This document shows positions 53,996 to 60,562 of a stretch of DNA of 64,000 nt, piece by piece. A program made the translations under genes and the position numbers. Every line of letters starts with the position of its first letter. Within the stretch, counting starts at the first letter, position 1. The notes under the pieces are model-generated. The model was given only the letters and a program-made list of their open reading frames with translations, was not told the DNA's origin and did no database searches. The stretch is from a virus, in the IMG/VR virus record IMGVR_UViG_3300023174_000102, positions 1 through 64,000 of that record; one strand, written 5' to 3'.

Positions 53996-55123
53996 ATGAA
54001 CTCATTTAAGAAAATCGCTCTAGCCATGGTTGCAGCCATGACTACCGCAACAATCATAGCAACACCTGCAAGTGCTGCTGTAATGACAGTCGCTGTATCA
54101 TTGGACGGAACTGCTAATACAACAGCATCCGCAATTGCTACACCTGCTGCATTGCCAGTCCCTGCAGACAACTCAGTTGACGCTGCTGATGCACTTAAGT
54201 TTGTAGCAACAGTAGATGCTGGAACATCAGTTACAGCAGTAGCAACAAACGCAACAATCGTGTCTGCACTACACACATCTGCTGCACCAGTAGGAGCAAC
54301 ATCAGGATCATCATCTTTGACAGTTGCAACTGGTACAGGAACAACAGCAACATTTTATGTCTATACAAAGACAACAGCAATTGGTACAGTTGCTATTACA
54401 AATGGTGGAACAACACTTACATACTACGTACAGGGAACTGCTGGAAAGATTAATAATCTAACAGTATCTGCTCCTGCTGCTGGTGCTGCTGGTACAAAGC
54501 AAGACATCACAGTAACAGCAACTGACGTATTTGGAAATAAGGTTTCAGGTAAGTCAATTACTGCAACAGTGTTTGCTGCAACAGCAACAGTTGATTCAGC
54601 AACAGCAACAACTGGCGCAACACTTTCAGACTTTGGAGTTGCAAAGTTTGCTGCAACACTTCCAACAACTGGAACACGAGCACTAATTATGTTTGCTCCA
54701 ACAACTTCAACAGATGGAACATCTGCAGATGTAGTTGGTCTAACAGCACGTACACTTGCTCCATTTGCAGAGATTGCAGTTCGTGATCTAGTATCAGAAC
54801 TTGCTGCTGCTAATGCTGCTAAGGATGCAGCAATTGCTGCTAAGGCTACATCAGATGCTGCAGTTGTAAAGTCTGCTGCAGATGCTGCTGCTGCTAAGGT
54901 TGCTTCAGATGCTGCTCTTGCAGCAGAAAAGGCTGCTTCAGCAAAGGCACTAGTAGATGCTAAGGTTGCATCAGATAAGGCACTTGCTGATAAGGATGCA
55001 CAGATTGCTAAGTTGACTGCAGATAATGCTGCAGTGCTTGCAACTCTAAAGGCATCATTCAATGCACTTGCTAAGCAATGGAATGCAAAGAATCCAAAGG
55101 CTAAGGTTACTTTGGTTAAGTAA
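53996..55123 (+). CDS. Secreted Ig-like, Ala-rich surface protein
   Basis: A 375-residue protein with signal peptide (MNSFKKIALAMVAAM, then TPASA cut). The mature part is Ala/Thr/Val-rich with one Ig-like domain (AGTKQDITVTATDVFGNKVS, SITATVFAATATVDSATA). The last ~110 residues are an Ala/Lys/Asp coiled coil (AIAAKATSDAAVVKSAADAA). Such secreted proteins resemble bacterial S-layer or surface proteins more than virion proteins; the resemblance to actinobacterial surface proteins is from memory. Lies right after the terminase and before a terminator, so it forms its own unit. Role (host surface change or superinfection exclusion) is speculative. Confidence 0.7.
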   Translation: MNSFKKIALAMVAAMTTATIIATPASAAVMTVAVSLDGTANTTASAIATPAALPVPADNSVDAADALKFVATVDAGTSVTAVATNATIVSALHTSAAPVGATSGSSSLTVATGTGTTATFYVYTKTTAIGTVAITNGGTTLTYYVQGTAGKINNLTVSAPAAGAAGTKQDITVTATDVFGNKVSGKSITATVFAATATVDSATATTGATLSDFGVAKFAATLPTTGTRALIMFAPTTSTDGTSADVVGLTARTLAPFAEIAVRDLVSELAAANAAKDAAIAAKATSDAAVVKSAADAAAAKVASDAALAAEKAASAKALVDAKVASDKALADKDAQIAKLTADNAAVLATLKASFNALAKQWNAKNPKAKVTLVK

Positions 55124-55137
55124 TTAATCCAACACTA

Positions 55138-55169
55138 AAGGGGTTGCCAATTAAGGTAGCCCCTTTTTT
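55138..55169 (+). terminator. Rho-independent terminator
   Basis: AAGGGGTTGCC pairs with GGTAGCCCCTT (two G-U pairs) around AATTAA, followed by a run of T's. Ends the secreted-protein unit. Confidence 0.85.
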
Positions 55170-55183
55170 GTGCAATAAAATGG

Positions 55184-55189
55184 TATAAT
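55184..55189 (+). promoter_or_regulatory. Extended -10 promoter
   Basis: TGG-TATAAT, 15 bases after the terminator. Transcript would begin near 55196, at the hairpin 55198-55212. Confidence 0.5.
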
Positions 55190-55197
55190 CATCCTAA

Positions 55198-55212
55198 CAG
55201 ACATCTTGTCTG
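55198..55212 (+). promoter_or_regulatory. 5' leader hairpin before the PA14-like gene
   Basis: CAGACA and TGTCTG pair around a 3-base loop two bases before AAGGGGG. The probable transcript starts at the foot of this stem. Confidence 0.5.
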
Positions 55213-55227
55213 CAAGGGGGAAGGCAA

Positions 55228-57384
55228 ATAAAACGAATAATACGCATAGTAACAGCAACAGTTTTAGCCTTTGGCTGGCTTTTTATAGCACCCCAAGATG
55301 CTCATTCTGATGACCCTCTAACTGTTTCAGCCAAGGAAATTGAAAACCTCAATAGCGCAGTAGATAAATTAGACTATAAAGATGGTCTAATAAATATGAT
55401 TGATATAGCAGAGAACAAGTTTATGTACGCTAAAAATCTGCGGGATATCAGAGATGTCTCAATTAAAAACTACGAAGATGCAGTAGAAGCAGAAGCCTTG
55501 GCATTAGAAGCAAAAGATATTGCTCAGTCAAATGTAGATGGTCAGACAGTATTGATTGGTTTAGCCCTTGAAAATAAAAATGATGCCAAAGATGCACTTG
55601 ATCTAGCCAATATAAATTTACAAACTGCACAATCAAATTTGCAAAGTGCAAGTGGTCAAGGACTTAGATATGATGTTTATAGTTTAATTAGACAAAATGG
55701 CCAGGCCGTACCCTATCAATACCTATGTTCTGGTGTTTTAAATGGAAATGCTATGTCTCCTGGATCTGCTACATGTGGATATTATCAGAATTTTATTGTT
55801 AAATTTACTGGAAAAATAACAGTTCCTTCATGGTTTACATCAACAAAATTTGCAGGATACACAGATGATGGCTTTAAAATGTATGTCAATGGAAACCTTG
55901 CTATAAATAATTGGCGAGAGCAGGGAACAACTTGGAGTGCATATTCTCCAATATACGATGTAAGTGAAGAGAAAGAATTAAATGTAGAGATTTGGTGGTA
56001 TAACGGTGGTGGTCCAGGATATTATCATCTAGGTTGGGGAATCCCTTATGACTCATCTGGTAGTTTAGGTTGGACTGGTGCAGGATGTGATTATGCTGGA
56101 AATCCAAGAGTATGGGGACAAAACTTTAGTTGTAATCTCAATACATTTTCATCTGGTTCTGAACCAACACAGCAACAACTTGATGCGTATAATCAAGCGT
56201 TATCTGATAAAAATGCAGCACAACAAAATTATAATGATAAATTAACTATTTATAATGCAGAAGTTGCTACATTAAACTCATACAATCAAGAATTAACTAA
56301 CAAAACATCTGAGTATGACAATGCAGTAAATGATACAGAAGATGCTTTATCTGAAAAAAATAATTCTATATCTAATTTTAATAATGCCGTACTTGATGTT
56401 AATAGTGCAATTGATGACGCATGGCGTTACTATGATGAGCAATCACAAAGAGAAATTCAAAGAGCAATTGCTCAGGCAGCAGCCAACGCTGCAGCAAACC
56501 AGCCAAAGCCAGAGCCATCTCCAAAGCCAACAGAAGAGGCACCAAAGCCAAAGCCTTCTCCAGTACCAACAGATAAGCCTGAGCCTCAGCCAAGCAATGT
56601 TACTGGAACAGAAGAACCAGGTCCAAAGCCAACACAACCAGGTCCAAAGCCTACAGAGCCTGGACCTAAGCCAGATCCAACAGATAACCCAAAGCCTGAG
56701 CCTACAAAGCCAGAGCACCCTAAGCCAACACCTACAGAAGAGCCTAAGCCAAAGCCAGAGCCTGCTCCAGAGCCTTCTGTCGAGCCTTTACCAGAGCCTA
56801 AACCACTTCCAAGGCCAGACTTCAAGCCAGCAGAAAATCTTGATCCAGCAATCAAAGATGCAGCGTTAGCAGCACTTATCCCAGAAAAGGGTACAGGAAA
56901 TGCAGAAGACTTGTCTGGTGTTATTGCAAACCTTACAAGCAAGGATAATAAATTAGTTAAACTTTCTGTAGAGCAAACAGCAGCAGTTAGCCAAACCCTC
57001 AAGTCTTTAACACAAGAAGCAAAAACACAAGTTGCTGAGAAACTTGGTATTTCTGCATCAGAAGTTGCAAAAGTTGCAGATCAAATAAAATCTAACCCAG
57101 CACTTGCTGCTGCATTTGTTGCATTTAATGATAAAGCAGTAGAAGCAGGAGATACTCCAATGCCATTTACATTAGCAGATGCAGTAACAGAAGTACAAAC
57201 AGATGAATTTTTAGCAGACCCACTTGGAGCAGTATTTGCAGTGGATCCATTAGAACTTTTATCCAATTTTTCTGAGTTGGGTATGGACATGACAGATGAT
57301 CAGAGAGAAAAAGCACAAGAAGTAATTGTCCCAGTGGTCATTGCATCACAAATTGCAGGGGCAATGATAAGGAGGAACAAATGA
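55228..57384 (+). CDS. Secreted PA14-like protein with Pro-rich repeats (non-standard ATA start)
   Basis: A 718-residue frame. The first ATG lies at 55396, but the frame is open upstream and encodes a clean signal peptide (KRIIRIVTATVLAFGWLFIA, then QDAHS) that begins with ATA at 55228, 3 bases after the GGGGGAAGG site. After a coiled coil (to ~150) comes a PA14-like domain at ~150-310 (FAGYTDDGFKMYVNGNLAIN, EIWWYNGGGPGYYHLGWG). A second coiled coil, a long Pro/Lys/Glu repeat (PGPKPTEPGPKP), and a helical C-terminus follow. A PA14-like domain suggests carbohydrate binding. If ATA is not used, the protein starts at 55396 and lacks the signal. Confidence 0.7.
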   Translation: MKRIIRIVTATVLAFGWLFIAPQDAHSDDPLTVSAKEIENLNSAVDKLDYKDGLINMIDIAENKFMYAKNLRDIRDVSIKNYEDAVEAEALALEAKDIAQSNVDGQTVLIGLALENKNDAKDALDLANINLQTAQSNLQSASGQGLRYDVYSLIRQNGQAVPYQYLCSGVLNGNAMSPGSATCGYYQNFIVKFTGKITVPSWFTSTKFAGYTDDGFKMYVNGNLAINNWREQGTTWSAYSPIYDVSEEKELNVEIWWYNGGGPGYYHLGWGIPYDSSGSLGWTGAGCDYAGNPRVWGQNFSCNLNTFSSGSEPTQQQLDAYNQALSDKNAAQQNYNDKLTIYNAEVATLNSYNQELTNKTSEYDNAVNDTEDALSEKNNSISNFNNAVLDVNSAIDDAWRYYDEQSQREIQRAIAQAAANAAANQPKPEPSPKPTEEAPKPKPSPVPTDKPEPQPSNVTGTEEPGPKPTQPGPKPTEPGPKPDPTDNPKPEPTKPEHPKPTPTEEPKPKPEPAPEPSVEPLPEPKPLPRPDFKPAENLDPAIKDAALAALIPEKGTGNAEDLSGVIANLTSKDNKLVKLSVEQTAAVSQTLKSLTQEAKTQVAEKLGISASEVAKVADQIKSNPALAAAFVAFNDKAVEAGDTPMPFTLADAVTEVQTDEFLADPLGAVFAVDPLELLSNFSELGMDMTDDQREKAQEVIVPVVIASQIAGAMIRRNK
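56500..56820 (+). repeat. Proline-rich repeat in the PA14-like gene
   Basis: Tandem CCAAAGCCAACA/CCAGAGCCT-type units encode PKPEPSPKPTE, PGPKPTEPGPKP and PEPKPEPAPE. Composition is unlike the neighbouring genes but like the tape measure hinge at 30999. It likely spans the cell wall. Confidence 0.8.
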
Positions 57385-57608
57385 AAATAATCAATAAAGC
57401 CATCAACCTAGTAGGCAAAATGCTAAAGGGATTAATTAAATGGTTTAAAGATGCAGGAATGGAATTAATTGCACAGGCATTTACCCTCCTTGGCTTCTTT
57501 ATCGCATGGCTAACTTTGACGGGATCAGCAAGAGATATTGTTGGTATTGCAGTACTTGCAACAACAGTTATTTGGCTAATCACAATTCCACTAAGAAAGG
57601 AGGACTAA
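57381..57608 (+). CDS. Holin-like two-helix membrane protein
   Basis: A 75-residue protein starting at an ATGA overlap with the PA14-like gene. N-terminal amphipathic basic part (KAINLVGKMLKGLIKWFKDAG), then two hydrophobic helices (AQAFTLLGFFIAWLTL, GIAVLATTVIWLITI) and a charged tail. The size and topology suit a holin or a holin-associated membrane protein. The next gene is also a small membrane protein. Confidence 0.6.
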   Translation: MKIINKAINLVGKMLKGLIKWFKDAGMELIAQAFTLLGFFIAWLTLTGSARDIVGIAVLATTVIWLITIPLRKED

Positions 57609-57609
57609 A

Positions 57610-57897
57610 ATGGCAACAAGAAAAAAGGTAGTAGAGACTCCTAAGAAAGAGCACCCACAAAAGGCTTTGACAAATGTTTTGATGCGTATTGTAGCAGTGT
57701 TTGCTGCTTCTGGTCTGTCAGTACTTGGTGCTGGAGCAGTAGTAGGAATTGACACAGTTCAGGCAGTAATGCTTGCAGGTTTATTAGGCGTAGCAACAGT
57801 CATTGAAAGACTAGCAAGGGCTTTTTTGGACGATGGAAAACTTACAATCGCAGAAATAAATGATGCATTTAAGACTGTAGACAAAAAGGCTAATTAG
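57610..57897 (+). CDS. Holin-like membrane protein
   Basis: A 95-residue protein with AAGGAGGA in the preceding gene's end. A basic N-terminus (ATRKKVVETPKKEHPQKALT) precedes one or two hydrophobic helices (VLMRIVAVFAASGLSVLGAG, VVGIDTVQAVMLAGLLGVAT) and a soluble end. Such r1t-like holins are common in actinophages. Together with the previous gene it may form the two-component pore step, although the endolysin begins ~6 kb downstream. Confidence 0.65.
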   Translation: MATRKKVVETPKKEHPQKALTNVLMRIVAVFAASGLSVLGAGAVVGIDTVQAVMLAGLLGVATVIERLARAFLDDGKLTIAEINDAFKTVDKKAN

Positions 57898-57913
57898 TCA
57901 TTGTAGGTTATAG

Positions 57914-57943
57914 TTGACAGCCCTCTCTGGGTGATGGTATACT
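57914..57943 (+). promoter_or_regulatory. Full-consensus promoter before the proteasome-like gene
   Basis: TTGACA (57914-57919), 18-base spacer, TGG-TATACT (57938-57943). Eight-base inverted arms CCCTCTCT (57921-57928) and AGAGAGGG (57960-57967) enclose the -10 and start site; TTTT follows, so the same sequence can act as a hairpin terminator for the holin operon. Confidence 0.7.
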
Positions 57944-57974
57944 TAAGTGTTAACTATCTAGAGAGGGTTTTGTC

Positions 57975-58499
57975 ATGACCTGTATTGTTGCTTTACGCCA
58001 TGAAGATAAAATTTATATGGCAGGAGATCGTGGAGCATCAGATGATGGGGTCATTCTTTCTCTTGAATCACCTAAAGTTTGGAAAACTGGACCATACCTA
58101 ATTGGATATGCTGGATCAATGGATGGTGAAAGAATGAGACATAACTTTAAACCAACTGCTCCAAATATTAAAGATACAGACAAGTTTATGCAAACAAAGT
58201 TTGTAAAAGAACTTCGTGAATTTTATAACGAGTTCTGGATTGACACATCAAAAGATGGAGAGTTTAGTTTAATAATTGGTATTCGTGGTGAAATATATGA
58301 ACATAGTTCTGGAGATATGTCTTTATCTAAATATTCATTACCATATGTTTCTATAGGCTCTGGATCAGAATATGCATATGGAGTTATGTATGCAACAGAT
58401 AAGCAAAAAAATGCAAGGAACAGAGTACAGCAAGCAGTATCTGCAGCAATTAAATTTAACCCATCATGCATGGGACCAGTTGACATCATAAGTGCTTAG
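57975..58499 (+). CDS. Proteasome/HslV-like Ntn hydrolase
   Basis: A 174-residue protein whose start MTCIVALRHEDKIYMAGDRG matches proteasome beta subunits and HslV. Removing Met exposes Thr1; counting from it, Asp17 (GDRG) and Lys33 (ESPKVWKTG) fall exactly at the catalytic places, and YAGSMDG gives the usual Gly-Ser turn. It should be an N-terminal-nucleophile peptidase or a related hydrolase. It lies in its own unit behind a strong promoter. The unusual GAGAGGG site precedes ATG. No ATPase partner is visible in the window. Confidence 0.8.
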   Translation: MTCIVALRHEDKIYMAGDRGASDDGVILSLESPKVWKTGPYLIGYAGSMDGERMRHNFKPTAPNIKDTDKFMQTKFVKELREFYNEFWIDTSKDGEFSLIIGIRGEIYEHSSGDMSLSKYSLPYVSIGSGSEYAYGVMYATDKQKNARNRVQQAVSAAIKFNPSCMGPVDIISA

Positions 58500-58508
58500 G
58501 AGTATACT
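58480..58508 (+). promoter_or_regulatory. Full-consensus leaderless promoter
   Basis: TTGACA (58480-58485), 17-base spacer, TATACT (58503-58508). The ATG at 58515 follows six bases later, so the mRNA starts at the start codon. The -35 lies in the end of the proteasome-like gene. Confidence 0.7.
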
Positions 58509-58514
58509 TAGTAT

Positions 58515-58733
58515 ATGAGCGAAGAATTTGAAGAGATCCTGAAGGACATTCAAAACATAGAGTCAGATTTTGATGAGTTTGAGATTTGGCTTAACAATGG
58601 AATTGAGCGGGGATGGGTAACAGAACCATTCTGTAATACTCATGAAGGAGATCCTTACATGACAGATGAAGAGCAGCAAGAGTGGGAAGAAGGCGGAGAC
58701 CCATGCCAAGTAGTTTTAAAAATCAAACAATAA
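58515..58733 (+). CDS. Small acidic hypothetical protein
   Basis: A 72-residue very acidic protein (EFEEILKDIQNIESDFDEFE, TDEEQQEWEEGGD) with two Cys. Leaderless start with a full-consensus promoter. No family recognised. Its acidity would suit a DNA-mimic or inhibitor type of protein, but that is a guess. Confidence 0.65.
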   Translation: MSEEFEEILKDIQNIESDFDEFEIWLNNGIERGWVTEPFCNTHEGDPYMTDEEQQEWEEGGDPCQVVLKIKQ

Positions 58734-58753
58734 ACAATAATAAGGAGAAAACA

Positions 58754-59629
58754 ATGAAGAAAGTACTACTAGCACTACTATCAGTTACCATTGCATTTAC
58801 AGCAATGCAGCCATCACAAGCAGAAGATCAAAAGGTTTTAGCAATCATTGACTCTGCTATTGATTCTACAAAGTTTAACTCAATCATATATGAGGCTTGC
58901 TTTACAACAGTAAAGAGCATGTCTTGCCCTAATGGTCAGTTATTTATGGAAGGACCAAAGTCAGCATCAGCACCTTGGCCAATGCAGACAAATGGAGTCA
59001 ACTTTGATGTCAATAACGCAACTTTTCATGGGGATGCTATGGTTAAGTCCGCTTTGACAGTAAATCCAAACCTAAAGATTGTCTTTATTCGATTTAATGA
59101 TGTTACAACCACTGGAAATTCAAGAGGAGATGTAGCAGCACTTCGTATGGCTTTTGATTGGGTAACAAAGAATGCATCAAAGTATAGCATTGATGCTGTT
59201 TCCATTAGCCAGTCTTCAGTTAGTGCAGGAAATCTAGCACTATGTTCAACAGATACAACTATTATTAAGTCTGTTGCATCTTTAAACTTGCAAAATATTC
59301 CAGTTTTTGTTGCAACTGGTAACGACAGTCGAAAAGATATTATCGGATTTCCATCATGTGTTAAGGGTGTAGTTCCAGTCGGAGCACTTGCAAATGAAAC
59401 TCAACTTGAGAAAGCAACTAACAGTGGTCCTGGACTTTCAATGGTTTCACCTGGCAAGGTAAGCATCACAAAGTACAATGGATCTTCAACAGATACTGCT
59501 GGAAGTTCTGTAGCAACTGTAGTATCTGCAGCATCATATGTAAATCGCAATACCTTTAAAACTTTTGGAGAATATCTATCATCTCTTCCAAAGATTTTAA
59601 TTGGGACAGCATCATATATCCGTAATTAA
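58754..59629 (+). CDS. Secreted subtilisin-like (S8) serine protease
   Basis: A 291-residue protein starting at the ATG after AAGGAG. Signal peptide KKVLLALLSVTIAFTAMQPS, cut near SQA-ED. The S8 triad is visible as Asp33 (AIIDSAIDS), His92 (TFHGDAM) and Ser252 (AGSSVATVV), with oxyanion Asn190 (FVATGN). The core is small, and no propeptide domain is obvious, as the enzyme domain follows the signal at once. It would act outside the membrane. Its target is unknown; host cell wall proteins or virion release are possible. Confidence 0.75.
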   Translation: MKKVLLALLSVTIAFTAMQPSQAEDQKVLAIIDSAIDSTKFNSIIYEACFTTVKSMSCPNGQLFMEGPKSASAPWPMQTNGVNFDVNNATFHGDAMVKSALTVNPNLKIVFIRFNDVTTTGNSRGDVAALRMAFDWVTKNASKYSIDAVSISQSSVSAGNLALCSTDTTIIKSVASLNLQNIPVFVATGNDSRKDIIGFPSCVKGVVPVGALANETQLEKATNSGPGLSMVSPGKVSITKYNGSSTDTAGSSVATVVSAASYVNRNTFKTFGEYLSSLPKILIGTASYIRN

Positions 59630-59664
59630 ATAATAGTCCTAGGCATGACTTTAAACTGCCCCAT

Positions 59665-59737
59665 TGCCCTATAACTCAGTTGGTAGAGTGCCGAACTGTT
59701 AATTCGGATGTCCCTGGATCGAGGCCAGGTGGGGCAG
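59665..59737 (+). tRNA. tRNA-Asn (GUU)
   Basis: Clear cloverleaf: acceptor TGCCCTA with TGGGGCA (one G-U), D stem ACTC/GAGT, anticodon stem CCGAA/TTCGG with loop CTGTTAA (anticodon GUU), T stem CCTGG/CCAGG, discriminator G. The 3' CCA is not encoded. Confidence 0.93.
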
Positions 59738-59748
59738 CAACAGTAGTG

Positions 59749-59754
59749 TATAAT
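59749..59754 (+). promoter_or_regulatory. -10 box after the tRNA
   Basis: GTG-TATAAT twelve bases after the tRNA end, in the leader of the oxygenase at 59798, which has AAAGGAGA. Confidence 0.4.
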
Positions 59755-59797
59755 TGTTATATCAATATGCAACAACATAGAATAAAGGAGATAGGCA

Positions 59798-60463
59798 ATG
59801 CTAAATACCAATGGGACTGCTATACAAAGTAACAGACCACATAAGTTTTTTGAAAGATATCTAGATAATGATCTAGATGAACTTGCTAAATTTTTAGAAG
59901 TAAAGTATCAACTAATTAAGGATGCACAACTTCGTGGTGTTAGCACAATGGAAAATGATGAAGGAGTATGGCTAGAGTCTGGAAGTTTATCAACTGTAAA
60001 GTGGAGAGAGTACAATGTGTTTCAACTTTATCATCCATCTCTACATAAGTTATACTCAGAATTATCAAGTACAGTCAAAGAAGCATGTCTTTACTATGGT
60101 GTAGACTTTGAAAAACAGCAATACTATGTTCAGGGTTGGTTTAACATTAATGAATCAGGCAATGGAAAACTTAACTGGCACGATCATGGGGCTCCAGGTG
60201 CTCCTAATTTTCATGGATATTACTGTGTAAAGGCCGAACCATCAACCACATACTATAGACTTTTTGGTGATCCAAACAGGGAAGTTGCAAATCATAATAT
60301 TGATAATAGAATGATTGTTTCAGAAATGGGTCATCCACACGCTCAGGGTGATTGGGACTGGCCTGGATCAAGAATTACAGTTGCTTATGATATTCAGCCT
60401 CTTAAGTCTCTCTTGAACGCTGGTCGTCACACAATAGAACAGCATTGGATACCATTACTTTAA
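59798..60463 (+). CDS. 2OG-Fe(II) oxygenase-like protein
   Basis: A 221-residue protein after AAAGGAGA. Metal-site pattern: GNGKLNWHDHGAPGAPNFHG (His128, His130 and following), GHPHAQGDWDWPGSRITVAYDI (His179/His181, Arg192). This fits the second class of phage 2OG oxygenases (PF13759-like pattern) rather than the oxygenase at 48471. It forms the first gene of a run with carbamoyltransferase and two SGNH-like proteins. Hydroxylation of a base, sugar or protein is possible; substrate unknown. Confidence 0.7.
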   Translation: MLNTNGTAIQSNRPHKFFERYLDNDLDELAKFLEVKYQLIKDAQLRGVSTMENDEGVWLESGSLSTVKWREYNVFQLYHPSLHKLYSELSSTVKEACLYYGVDFEKQQYYVQGWFNINESGNGKLNWHDHGAPGAPNFHGYYCVKAEPSTTYYRLFGDPNREVANHNIDNRMIVSEMGHPHAQGDWDWPGSRITVAYDIQPLKSLLNAGRHTIEQHWIPLL

Positions 60464-60464
60464 A

Positions 60465-60551
60465 ATGAAAAAAATAATTAAAATTATAAGGTACTACATT
60501 ATTAAAAGAAAAATTAAAAAAAACCCTATAGATAATGACTTTATATATTAA
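60465..60551 (+). CDS. Possible 28-residue basic peptide
   Basis: A short Lys/Ile-rich frame (KKIIKIIRYYIIKRKIKKNP, then IDNDFIY) in the 99-base gap between the oxygenase and carbamoyltransferase. There is no good ribosome site, so it may be chance. The gap is otherwise a very AT-rich leader with TTGGAGAG before the next gene. Confidence 0.2.
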   Translation: MKKIIKIIRYYIIKRKIKKNPIDNDFIY

Positions 60552-60562
60552 TTTGGAGAGAC

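Noticed and set aside
60464-60562. 28-residue frame between oxygenase and carbamoyltransferase as a firm gene
   Set aside because: No ribosome site and very AT-rich sequence; kept only as a low-confidence feature.
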